This document shows positions 52,604 to 62,500 of a stretch of 64,000 nt of DNA, piece after piece. The stretch's first letter is position 1. Each line of letters starts with the position of its first letter. The stretch comes from GAS188 sp963794475 (GTDB taxonomy: Bacteria > Pseudomonadota > Alphaproteobacteria > Rhizobiales > Beijerinckiaceae), in assembly GCA_963794475.1 (NCBI GenBank), contig CAWCDW010000002.1, positions 620,001-684,000 on the forward strand. Direction: 5' to 3'. The position numbers and the translations under genes were made by a program. The notes under the pieces are model-generated. The model had not been told where the DNA came from, ran no database searches, and was given only the letters and a program-made list of their open reading frames with translations.

Positions 52604-53293
52604 TCAAGCCGGCATCACGGCCACGATCTCGAAATTGCGCGGATTTACGATGACGATCTCGTCACCCACCAGAATGAACTCGTACGGGCGCCATCTCGGC
52701 TCGACCTCCACGATCTCCCGTGGCAGGCGGTGCAGGCGCACGGTCCGCGGCACCTCGGTGCCGACCGAAAGCGAGAAATTCACATTCGGCTCAGGGCGAA
52801 TGTTCTCTTTCTTGATGACCTCCGTAATGCGGCCGCGCTGATCACCCGTGAGCGAAGCCGAGCCGGAGGCGCCCTGTGCCTTCCCGGTGCTCGTTTCGCC
52901 CGCGGCTGTGGTTGGCGTCTTGGTTTGCGTCCCATGCGCCGACGGCTGATTGGTCGAGCCTCTAGCCTCGCTCTTCGAGGGCGCGCCTTGGCTCTGCATC
53001 GATTTCTGGCCCTGCCTCTCTCCAGCCGGACGACGCGCCTGCGTTCCGCTCGGGGCGTTCTCCTGCCCCGCCTGGCCCATTTGCTTGCCGTTCTGGCGGG
53101 ACTGGGTCGCTTTGTGGCCAGACGCCGTGGATTGGTCGTCGGCGGAGGTCTGGGATTGCATCTGCGTGCCGCCCGTCTGCGATTGGACGCCCGCACTCTG
53201 TTTTTGCGTGCTGCCCGTCCCTTGCGCAAGGGCGGCTCCAGTTCCAGCGGCCAACCCGAGCGCCAGCATCGAGACTAAAAGCTTGCTGCTCAT
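52604..53293 (-). CDS. Secreted DUF1236 protein with long Gln/Ser/Thr linker
   Basis: A 229-residue exported protein. The signal peptide (KLLVSMLALGLAAGTGAALA) is followed by about 110 residues of Gln/Ser/Thr/Gly-rich disordered sequence. A C-terminal DUF1236 domain follows (DQRGRITEVIKKENIRPEP, SVGTEVPRTVRLHRLP, YEFILVGDEIVIVNPRNFEI). DUF1236 proteins are abundant in Rhizobiales and of unknown function. AAAGGTG is the ribosome-binding site. A perfect EcfG promoter lies 53 bp upstream, and an intrinsic terminator follows. Confidence 0.88.
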   Translation of the reverse strand: MSSKLLVSMLALGLAAGTGAALAQGTGSTQKQSAGVQSQTGGTQMQSQTSADDQSTASGHKATQSRQNGKQMGQAGQENAPSGTQARRPAGERQGQKSMQSQGAPSKSEARGSTNQPSAHGTQTKTPTTAAGETSTGKAQGASGSASLTGDQRGRITEVIKKENIRPEPNVNFSLSVGTEVPRTVRLHRLPREIVEVEPRWRPYEFILVGDEIVIVNPRNFEIVAVMPA

Positions 53294-53346
53294 GATATTC
53301 ACCTTTCGTGGATTGGGTCCTCCCCTCTGGTTTTTCCGCCAGGGAA

Positions 53347-53371
53347 AACGGCGGTCAGGGAATGAGGTTCC
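53347..53371 (-). promoter_or_regulatory. EcfG promoter, perfect consensus (DUF1236 gene)
   Basis: Minus strand GGAAC (53371-53367), 16 bp, CGTT (53350-53347). It is an exact consensus match, 53 bp before the DUF1236 start codon, so the gene is very likely part of the general stress regulon. Confidence 0.8.
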
Positions 53372-53639
53372 CTTGAGGTCACCGTGGCGCCCTCGCCCCT
53401 CGCGATCAATCCGAAGCCCGCCGTTCGAGGCGGCGAAGCCACTTGCTCTCCCCTCTCCAGATCGGCACGCTCGCCGTTCGCTCTCGCGGCCTTGGGCGGC
53501 GGCGTGACCGAACGCAATGTGCGCAGTGCACGGGCGCGGCTCGCGGGCAAAGACGACTGATTCAATCGGCTTGAGGCTCTGTCGTGAACGCAAAGCTCGG
53601 CCGGCGCAACCCGCGACCACCGAGGCCGGTTAGCCTCGC

Positions 53640-54914
53640 ATGAAGCGCACGGCTCGATTACCGCTCCGCAAGACCGCCGCAAAATACCGAAAGGCCCGCC
53701 GATCCTTGCGCGAGCCGATTTCGGCGCGCAGCCGGCTGGGACTTGACTGGACCAATTTCTTCATCTCGGACGTGCAGACGAGCTTCGGCTCCTTCGTAGC
53801 ATTCTACCTCGCCGGCTTGAACTGGTCGAAACCGGATGTCGGCCTGGTATTGACGATCGGTGGCCTCGCGGCCGTCATCAGCCTCGTTCCCGGCGGCGCG
53901 CTCGCCGACGGGGTCCGGCACAAGCGCCTCCTCGTCGCCTGCGGCATCACCGCGCTCGCGGGCGCCGCCCTGATCTATGCGCTCGCTCCGACATTTCACC
54001 TCGTCGTCTTCGCCGAGGTGCTGCATGGCTTGACGGCCGGGCTGATCGGCCCCGCGATCTCGGCGATCAGCCTTGGGCTCGTGGGTCGGCGCGCGATGTC
54101 GGCGCGCACGGGACGCAACCAGCGCTTCCAAGCCGCAGGAACCGCGATCACGGCCGGTATCATGGGGCTCATCGGTACGCGCTTCTCGACCGGAGCGATC
54201 TTCTTTGCAACGGCCGGATTTTGCGTGCCCGCGCTTCTGGCGCTCAGCTTCATTCGTTTCGAGGAAATCGATTATCATCGTGCCCGCAACGCAAAGGCGG
54301 GCGAGAAGTCCAAGGAACTCGCACCGTTCCTCCACCTCGCGAAAAACCCTCCCCTCCTCGCCTTCGCTGGATGCTTGATGCTTCTTCAGCTTGCCGACGC
54401 CTCAATGTTGCCGATCATCGGCGAAAATCTGGCGCTCGGCGGGGGCGGCACTTCGCTTTACATGTCGGGTCTCATCGTCGTGCCCCAGATCACGGTCGCT
54501 GTGTTGGCGCCTTGGGCCGGCTATCACTCCGAGAAACGCGGGCGCAAACCGCTGCTCCTCATCGCCTTCGGTATCGAGGCTTTGCGCGCGCTGCTCCTTA
54601 CCTTCTTCAGCAGCTACTCGATGCTCCTCCTCGTGCAGTTCCTGAACGGGATCAGCGGATCGATTATCGCCGTCTTGACGATCCTCGTGATCACCGACCT
54701 CACGACGGGCAGCGGTCGCTTCAACCTCACAACCGGCGTCGTGGGCATGCTTCAAGCGATCGCCGCGGCGGTCAGCACCACGGCAACCGGGTTCTTCTTC
54801 GCCGAATTCGGCACCTCGATCGGCTTTCTCGCGATCACCGGGGTCGCTACCGCCGCGACTCTCTTGCTTTGGATCGCGGTCCCCGAAACCAAGCCCTCGG
54901 AATATCTCGACTGA
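53640..54914 (+). CDS. Major facilitator superfamily transporter
   Basis: A 424-residue inner-membrane transporter with 12 predicted helices. A basic N-terminal tail of about 30 residues precedes the first helix. The MFS motif A loop appears as GALADGVRHKRLL, and the second-half copy as GYHSEKRGRKPLLL. The substrate is unknown; overall appearance is of the drug/organic-ion exporter type. It is divergent from the DUF1236 gene. Unlike its neighbours I find no EcfG promoter in front of it. Confidence 0.88.
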   Translation: MKRTARLPLRKTAAKYRKARRSLREPISARSRLGLDWTNFFISDVQTSFGSFVAFYLAGLNWSKPDVGLVLTIGGLAAVISLVPGGALADGVRHKRLLVACGITALAGAALIYALAPTFHLVVFAEVLHGLTAGLIGPAISAISLGLVGRRAMSARTGRNQRFQAAGTAITAGIMGLIGTRFSTGAIFFATAGFCVPALLALSFIRFEEIDYHRARNAKAGEKSKELAPFLHLAKNPPLLAFAGCLMLLQLADASMLPIIGENLALGGGGTSLYMSGLIVVPQITVAVLAPWAGYHSEKRGRKPLLLIAFGIEALRALLLTFFSSYSMLLLVQFLNGISGSIIAVLTILVITDLTTGSGRFNLTTGVVGMLQAIAAAVSTTATGFFFAEFGTSIGFLAITGVATAATLLLWIAVPETKPSEYLD

Positions 54915-54973
54915 GCGTGCGAGAGTGGGTGAAGGGACGGAACGCCGTGCTTGGATTGGGCGCACCCCTTCAT

Positions 54974-54998
54974 GGAACTTGGTTGCCGGCGACCCGTT
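54974..54998 (+). promoter_or_regulatory. EcfG promoter, perfect consensus (DUF4142 gene)
   Basis: GGAAC (54974-54978), 16 bp, CGTT (54995-54998). It is an exact match, 56 bp upstream of the DUF4142 start codon and beyond the end of the MFS gene. Confidence 0.8.
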
Positions 54999-55054
54999 GA
55001 CAGGCGCAAACCGCGGGGCTGCGGGCTTGGCTCACGGGAATGGGGACTTAAAAC

Positions 55055-55594
55055 ATGTTCGACCGACATCAACGGCTTTGCGGAATAGCAATTGCGGGCA
55101 TTCTTGCCTCCTCTCCGGCCATGAGCCAGTCAACCGCCTCTCCCTCGCTTTCCGAAGGGCAGATCGTGAAATATCTCCAAACGGTCAATGGCGGCGAGAT
55201 CGCCGATGCGAGGATGGCATTGCGGCGCAGCAAAGACGCCGACGTGAAGAACTTCGCCAAGGAAATGATCAAGGACCACAGCGCGAATGAGAAGACGATG
55301 GCTGGTCTCGCCCGACGGCTGAAGCTGAAGCCGGCCTCGAGCGAAGCGACCACCTCGCTCATTTCGGAAGCCAAAAGCGGCGATCATGACCTCAAGGCGG
55401 CGAAGGGGGCGGATTTCGACAAGGCCTATATCGACGCGCAGGCAAAGATGCATGGAGAGGTGGCGGACACCATCCAGAATCAACTCGTTCCCGCCGCGAC
55501 CAATGATCAAATGAAGTCGGCCTTGGCCGACACGCTCTCGACGGTTCAGAGCCACGAAAAAATGGCTCAGGATCTTTCTGGCAAGATGCAGTGA
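55055..55594 (+). CDS. Secreted DUF4142 protein
   Basis: A 179-residue periplasmic or outer-membrane protein. The signal peptide ends near PAMSQS. The mature part is a ferritin-like four-helix DUF4142 bundle (FAKEMIKDHSANEKTMAGLA, DKAYIDAQAKMHGEVADTIQ and SHEKMAQDLSGKMQ). DUF4142 proteins are widespread and tend to be stress-induced; biochemical function is unknown. A perfect EcfG promoter lies 56 bp upstream. Confidence 0.92.
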   Translation: MFDRHQRLCGIAIAGILASSPAMSQSTASPSLSEGQIVKYLQTVNGGEIADARMALRRSKDADVKNFAKEMIKDHSANEKTMAGLARRLKLKPASSEATTSLISEAKSGDHDLKAAKGADFDKAYIDAQAKMHGEVADTIQNQLVPAATNDQMKSALADTLSTVQSHEKMAQDLSGKMQ

Positions 55595-55721
55595 TTGGAT
55601 CTCTTCGGGGGTGGCGCTGAAAGGGCGCCCCCGTGGTGCCCCTTCGCTTTTGAGGCGATTTCGGCGTTAAAACCTCGCCAAGTCCGCCTTCAGGAGTTCA
55701 TGAGCCACCCGGCGCCGCGGA

Positions 55722-56072
55722 TCAGATTACAACCGCCGTAATCAACAGCAATTGGCCTTCCCCGTTGATGACGGCCGCCAGCACGTCCGCGACGTGGAGG
55801 TTGCCCGCTTTCAAGGCATCGGAAGCCGCCGGAAGGCTGTCGATCGACCTTCGGAGCGCGCGCAGTTGCTCCTCGCTCATACGCAGGCTCGCCGCATACA
55901 CCTGCTCTTGGGCCTCTTGCGGCAAGGTTTCGAGGCGCACAACCGCAACGGCGTTGACCGAGGAGAAAGAGGCGGTCGTCATCCGAGGCGTTTGGATGAC
56001 ATCCGATTTGGCCGCGCCGGCATGAGCAAGCGAGAGCGCCACGCAGAAGGCAAATAGCGCAACGTTACGCAT
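55722..56072 (-). CDS. Small secreted hypothetical protein
   Basis: A 116-residue protein with a clear signal peptide (MRNVALFAFCVALSLAHAGA). The mature region has no cysteines and includes RLETLPQEAQEQVYAASLRM, SEEQLRALRRSIDS and a hydrophobic C-terminus (GQLLLITAVVI). I do not recognise a family. GGAGGAG is the ribosome-binding site. A perfect EcfG promoter lies 56 bp upstream, so it is likely a stress-induced exported protein. Confidence 0.72.
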   Translation of the reverse strand: MRNVALFAFCVALSLAHAGAAKSDVIQTPRMTTASFSSVNAVAVVRLETLPQEAQEQVYAASLRMSEEQLRALRRSIDSLPAASDALKAGNLHVADVLAAVINGEGQLLLITAVVI

Positions 56073-56128
56073 GACTGCTCCTCCTTGTCTCGAGCTACTC
56101 TCAATTTTACTGAAGTGTTCGGAGAAGC

Positions 56129-56154
56129 AACGTCGATATCCGGGGGGAAGTTCC
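56129..56154 (-). promoter_or_regulatory. EcfG promoter, perfect consensus (small secreted protein)
   Basis: Minus strand GGAAC (56154-56150), 17 bp, CGTT (56132-56129). It is exact with the permitted 17-bp spacer and lies 56 bp before the start codon. Confidence 0.78.
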
Positions 56155-56351
56155 AGAGTCTTGAGCGGGGGCGATCCACGGGTGATTGCGCATGCCAAAA
56201 CGCAAAGTGAAGGTCCAATTAGCGCTTGCAAACGGCGCGAATACGAAAATAATTCGGATGTGCCGCCTTCGACCCTCACTTTGGCCGGTTTTCCACTGTT
56301 TCCCCATGGCCTTGGGGTGCAGAAAAGTGCAAAAATTTTTTGAACCTGTTT

Positions 56352-56376
56352 GGAACTTTTTTGTGTGCCAATCGTT
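56352..56376 (+). promoter_or_regulatory. EcfG promoter, perfect consensus (two-kinase operon)
   Basis: GGAAC (56352-56356), 16 bp, CGTT (56373-56376). It is an exact match pointing at the poly-HAMP kinase, with a leader of about 170 nt before the ATG at 56556. It is divergent from the promoter at 56129-56154. Confidence 0.75.
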
Positions 56377-56555
56377 TCGCGCCCGGTGTTTGTTGCCTGG
56401 AGGGGTCAGCATTCCTGCAAGCTCGGCCCAAGCCGTTGCGACTTGCGACATAGGGGCTCCTATGGCGCCGTTTTGGCGCGCCTCTCGCCAATCCCTCCCC
56501 TGCCCTCTGAAATCACCTGCTAACTTCAATGCGAAGCACGGTCACGGAGAGAGAC

Positions 56556-59500
56556 ATGCGTGACGTCCAACAAGTCGTGCAAAAGCCAAAGGCGCGGCGC
56601 CTGCCTCCCAAACCGTCCCGGCTGAATGGCGCCAGCACGCAGGAAGGCGCCTCGGCGAGCGAGTTGATCGAGCTCCTGCATGGGCTCGAAGCCATGCGCG
56701 TCGGTGATTTCTCCGCCCGGATGAGCAGCGGCGGACCGGGGCTTCTCGGCAAGATCGCCGATGCCTTCAACGAGATCGTGGCCACAAACCAGCGCATGGC
56801 CCGAGAGCTCGACCGTCTTGGCCAGGTCGTGGGGCGCGAGGGGCGGACGAGGCTTCGCGCCAAATTCGGCTCGGCGGATGGCGCCTGGGGCGAGATGGAA
56901 GGCACGCTCAACGCTTTGATCGACGATCTTCTTTGGCCGACCACGGAGGTGACGCGCGCCATTGCGGCCGTCGCTCAGGGAAATCTTCTCCAGACGGTCC
57001 GGCTCGACGTCGATGGGCGGCCGCTGCAAGGGAAATTCCTCGAATTGGCGACGATCGTGAACACCATGATCAAGCAGCTCGGGGTCTTCACCTCCGAGGT
57101 CACCCGGGTGGCGCGCGAGGTCGGCACCGAGGGCAAGCTCGGCGGCCAGGCGCAGGTGCGCGGCGTGAGCGGTGTGTGGAAGGACCTCACCGAGAGCGTC
57201 AACTCGATGGCGAACAACCTCACCGCGCAGGTGCGCAACATCGCAGAAGTAACGATCGCTGTCGCCAATGGCGACCTCTCGAAGAAGATCACCGTCGATG
57301 TGCGCGGTGAGATCCTGCAGCTCAAGGAGGCCATCAACACGATGGTCGATCAGCTCCGTTCCTTCGCGTCCGAGGTGACGCGTGTCGCCCGCGAGGTGGG
57401 GACGGACGGAAAGCTCGGCGGCCAGGCCACCGTGCCGGGCGTCGCCGGCACCTGGAAGGATCTCACCGATTCGGTGAACGCCATGTGCGGTAACCTGACC
57501 GACCAGGTGCGCAACATCGCCCATGTCACGACCGCCGTGGCGCGCGGCGACCTCTCGCGCAAGATCACCGTCGACGTGCGGGGCGAAATCCTGGAGCTGA
57601 AGGACACGATCAATACCATGGTCGACCAGCTCAACGCCTTCGCGTCGGAGGTGACACGCGTGGCGCGCGAAGTCGGCACCGAAGGCAAGCTCGGCGGCCA
57701 GGCCACCGTGCCGGGTGTCGCAGGCACCTGGAAGGATTTGACCGACAGCGTGAATTTCATGGCGGGCAACCTGACCGCCCAAGTGCGCAACATCGCTGAG
57801 GTGGCGACCGCCATCGCCGGCGGCGACCTGTCGAAGAAAATCACCGTCAACGTGAGCGGCGAAATTCTCCAATTGAAGGAGACGCTCAACACGATGGTCG
57901 ATCAGCTAAACGCCTTTGCCGGCGAGGTGACGCGCGTGGCGCGTGAGGTCGGCACGGAAGGGCGTCTCGGCGGGCAGGCCAACGTGCTCGGCGTCGCCGG
58001 CACCTGGAAAGACCTCACCGACAGCGTCAATTCCATGGCGAGCAATCTGACCGCCCAGGTCCGCAACATCGCCGAGGTGTCGACGGCCATCGCCAACGGC
58101 GATCTTTCGAAGAAGATCACGGTGGATGTGCGCGGCGAAATCCTCCAGCTCAAGGAGACGATCAACACCACGGTCGATCAGCTCAATGCCTTCGCCTCCG
58201 AGGTGACGCGTGTCGCTCGCGAAGTCGGCACCGAGGGCAAGCTCGGCGGCCAAGCCATGGTGCGTGGCGTCGCCGGCACCTGGAAGGACCTCACCGACAG
58301 CGTGAATTCCATGGCGAGCAATCTGACCGCCCAGGTGCGCAACCTCGCCGAGGTGGCGACCGCGGTCGCGCGCGGCGACCTTTCCAAGAAGATCACAGTC
58401 AATGTGAGCGGCGAGATCCTGCAGCTCAAGGAAACCATCAACACGATGGTGGACCAGCTCAACGCCTTCGCGGCTGAGGTGACACGCGTCGCGCGCGAGG
58501 TGGGCACGGACGGCAAGCTCGGCGGGCAAGCCCAGGTCTCGGGGGTCGCGGGAACCTGGAAGGACTTGACCGACAGCGTGAACTCCATGGCCGGCAATCT
58601 CACCGCCCAAGTGCGCAACATCGCCGAGGTGGCGACCGCCATCGCCACCGGCGATTTGTCGCGCAAGATCACCGTCGACGTGCGTGGCGAGATCCTGCAG
58701 CTCAAGGAAACGCTGAACACCATGGTGGATCAGCTCAACCGATTCGCGGGCGAAGTCACGCGCGTGGCGCGCGAGGTCGGCACCGAAGGCCGCCTGGGAG
58801 GCCAGGCGCAGGTTCCCGGCGTCGCCGGCACCTGGAAGGACTTGACGGACAGCGTGAATTCGATGGCGGGCAACCTCACCGCCCAAGTGCGCAACATCGC
58901 CGAGGTGACGACCGCGGTCGCGAGGGGCGACCTCTCGCGCAAGATCACCGTCGACGTGAAGGGCGAGATCTTGGAGCTGAAGAACACCATCAACACCATG
59001 GTGGACCAGCTCAACGCCTTCGCCTCCGAGGTGACGCGTGTCGCTCGCGAGGTCGGTACCGAGGGCAAGCTCGGCGGCCAGGCGCAAGTGCCGGGCGTTG
59101 CCGGCACCTGGAAGGACCTGACCGACAATGTGAATTCCATGGCGGGTAATCTGACGGCCCAAGTGCGCAATATCGCCGAGGTCGCGACCGCCATCGCGAC
59201 GGGCGACCTGTCGCGCAAGATCACGGTGGACGTGCGCGGCGAGATCTTGCTGCTCAAGGAAACCCTGAACACCATGGTCGAGCAGTTGCGCTCGTTCGCG
59301 GCGGAGGTGACGCGCGTGGCGCGCGAGGTGGGCACGGAAGGAAGGCTCGGCGGCCAAGCTGTGGTGCCGGGTGTCGCCGGCACGTGGAAGGACCTCACTG
59401 ACAACGTCAACTTGCTCGCGGCCAATTTGACGACGCAAGTGCGCAACATCGCCGAGGTGACGACCGCGGTCGCGAGAGGCGACCTGTCGCGCAAGATCAC

Positions 59501-62500
59501 CGTCGACGTGAAGGGTGAAATCCTGGAGCTGAAGGACACGATCAACACCATGGTCGATCAGCTGAACGGTTTCGCCTCGGAGGTGACGCGCGTGGCGCGC
59601 GAGGTGGGCACCGAAGGCAAGCTCGGCGGCCAGGCCCAGGTGCCGGGTGTAGCCGGAACCTGGAAGGACCTCACCGACACCGTGAACGTGATGGCGCTCA
59701 ACCTCACCGAGCAAGTTCGCGGCATCGTCAAGGTCGTCACCGCGGTGGCCAATGGCGATCTCAAGCAAAACCTCACCGTTCGCTCGAAGGGCGAGGTGGC
59801 GGCGCTCGCCGAAACCATCAACAACATGACGGATACGCTCGCGACCTTTGCCGATCAGGTGACCACGGTCGCGAGAGAAGTCGGCGTCGAAGGCCGTCTC
59901 GGCGGCCAGGCGAACGTGCCGGGCGCGGCCGGCACCTGGAAGGACTTGACCGGCAACGTCAATCTGCTCGCCGCCAATCTCACGACGCAGGTGCGCGCGA
60001 TCGCCGAGGTCGCCACCGCCGTCACCAAGGGCGATCTCACGCGCTCCATTCAGGTCGAGGCTCGCGGAGAAGTGGCGGAGCTCAAAGACAACATCAACAC
60101 CATGATCGGCAATCTGCGCCTCACCACCGATCGCAATACCGAACAGGATTGGCTGAAGACCAACCTCGCAAAATTCACCAACATGCTACAAGGGCAGCGA
60201 GATCTCGACGCGGTCGGCCGCCTCCTTCTGACCGAGCTCGCGCCACTCGTGAATGCGCAGCTCGGCGTCATTTACCGCATGAGCGAGGAAGAGAACCCGG
60301 CACTCAAATTAGTGTCGACCTATGCCGAGGACGCACAGTCGCAATGCCCGATGGAGATCGCGCTCGGGCAAGGCCTCATCGGCCAATCGGCGCAGGACAA
60401 GCGGCGCCATCTGGTCTCGGATTTGCCGGTGGAATCGGTACAGATCGGCTCGGCGCTCTTCAAGATCGCCCCGCGCAACGTGATCGTCTTGCCGGTGCTC
60501 TTCGAGAATAGCGTGAAGGCGGTGATCGAGCTTGCCTCGATCACGGCCTTCACCACCTTGCAAACGACATTCCTGGAGCAGTTGACGACGAGCATCGGCA
60601 TCGTGCTCAACAGCATCGCCGCCTCGATGCAGACCGAGAGCTTGCTGAAGCAATCGCAACAGCTCGCGGCGGAGCTTCAATCCCAACAAGCCGAGCTGCA
60701 GCAGACGAATGAGCAGCTCGGCCAGAAGGCGCAGCAGCTCGCGGAACGCAATGTCGAGGTGGAGAGAAAGAACCAGGAAATCGAACAGGCGCGAGGCGCG
60801 CTCGAAGAAAAAGCTTCCGAGCTCGCGCTCACCTCGAAATACAAGTCGGAATTCCTGGCCAATATGTCGCATGAGCTGCGCACCCCGCTGAACAGCATCC
60901 TGATTCTCGGCCAGCAGCTTTCCGAAAACGCCGATGGCAACCTGACCGGCAAGCAAGTGGAGTTCGCCCGCACCATCCACGGCGCGGGCACCGATCTTTT
61001 GAACCTGATCAGCGACATCCTCGATCTGTCGAAAATCGAATCCGGCACGGTCTCGGTCGACGCTGAAGAAATCTTCTTCGCCAACGTCATCGAGACGGTC
61101 GCGCGTCCGTTCCGCCACGAGGCTGAGAACCGCAAGCTCGGCTTCAATGTCGAGATCTCGCCCGATCTCGGACGCAGCATCGTCACCAATTCGAAGCGGC
61201 TGCAGCAGGTCTTGAAGAACCTCCTGTCGAATGCCTTCAAATTCACCGAGAAAGGTTATGTCCAGCTCAAGGTGCGGCCGGCCTTCGAGGGTTGGAACCT
61301 CGACCATCCGGTGCTCCGGCAGGCGCCCGAAGTCGTCGCCTTCGAGGTCACAGACACCGGTATCGGCATTCTACCCGAGAAGCAGAAGCTCATCTTCGAG
61401 GCCTTCCAACAGGCGGATGCGAGCACGAGCCGCCGCTATGGCGGCACCGGCCTTGGCCTCGCGATCAGCCGCGAGCTCGCCAATCTCCTGGGCGGCGAGA
61501 TTCATTTGCGCAGCGTGCCGGGCTCGGGAAGCTGCTTCACCTTGTATTTGCCGATCAAATACATGGATCCCGTCGGCCATTCGCGGGCGCTCACGCCCTC
61601 GCAGCGCGAGGCGCTCAAATCCACTCTCGCCAGCGGGCCCGCGAGCGAGGCGACCGGGGAAACGGTTGCCGACGACCGCATGGAGATCAAGCCGGGCGAC
61701 ACCATCTTGCTCATCGTGGAGGATGATCCGAACTACGCCCGAATCACCGCCGACATCGCTCGCGAGCGCGGCTTCAAGGTTATCGTGACCATGCGGGGGG
61801 CCGATGCGATCGATCTCGCCAAGCAGTATCAGCCGACCGCCGTGTCGCTCGATATCTTCCTACCCGACATGCTCGGCTGGACCGTCCTCAGCGAGCTCAA
61901 GCAGGATCCATTGACGCGACACATCCCGGTTCACATCATGACGCTCGATGAGGACCGTCAGCATGGCCTGTCACGAGGCGCCTTCTCCTTCGTCACCAAG
62001 CCGACGGCGCCGACCGAGCTCGGCCAGCTTCTCGATCGCATCAAGGAATACGCCAAGCCGCGCCGCCGAAGCCTTCTCGTGATCGAGGACGACCCGGCTG
62101 AACAGCTGAGCATCAGAGAATTGCTCGCGCATGACGACATCGAGATCGCCAGCGTCGCCACCGGGACGGAGGCGCTCGAGGCCATGCGGGAGCGAAGCTT
62201 CGATTGCGTTGTGCTCGATCTGCGCTTGCCCGATATGACGGGCTTCGAGGTGCTGGAGCGAATAGGAAAGGAGGACGATCTGCAGTCCGTGCCGGTCGTC
62301 GTCTTCACCGGGCGCGAGCTCTCGGCCGATGAGGATGCGCAGCTTCACCGGATGGCGAGAAGCATCGTCGTCAAGGGCGTCGAATCGCCCGAGCGGCTGC
62401 TCGACGAGACCGCTTTATTCATGCATCGCGTCACGGCCCAGTTGCCGCCGGAAAAGCAACGCATGCTCGAGCGCTTGAGCCGTTCGGACGACGACCTCGT

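Noticed and set aside
53294..53639. Looked for an EcfG promoter in front of the MFS gene
   Set aside because: No plus-strand GGAAC with CGTT at 16-17 bp was found. The only site in the spacer faces the DUF1236 gene.
55595..55721. GC-rich hairpin after the DUF4142 gene as a terminator
   Set aside because: The stem is short and mismatched and no T-run follows, so I did not call it.
57906..59768. A 620-codon open frame on the minus strand opposite the HAMP repeats, with similar long frames at 56526-57872 and 58730-59551
   Set aside because: It is periodic only because the coding-strand repeat is periodic and GC-rich codons leave few antisense stops. The plus-strand protein is a clear kinase with intact catalytic motifs.
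57096..60131. Could the regular repeat be a CRISPR array or satellite DNA?
   Set aside because: The 276-bp units are coding, in frame, have no short repeat/spacer structure, and encode HAMP domains.
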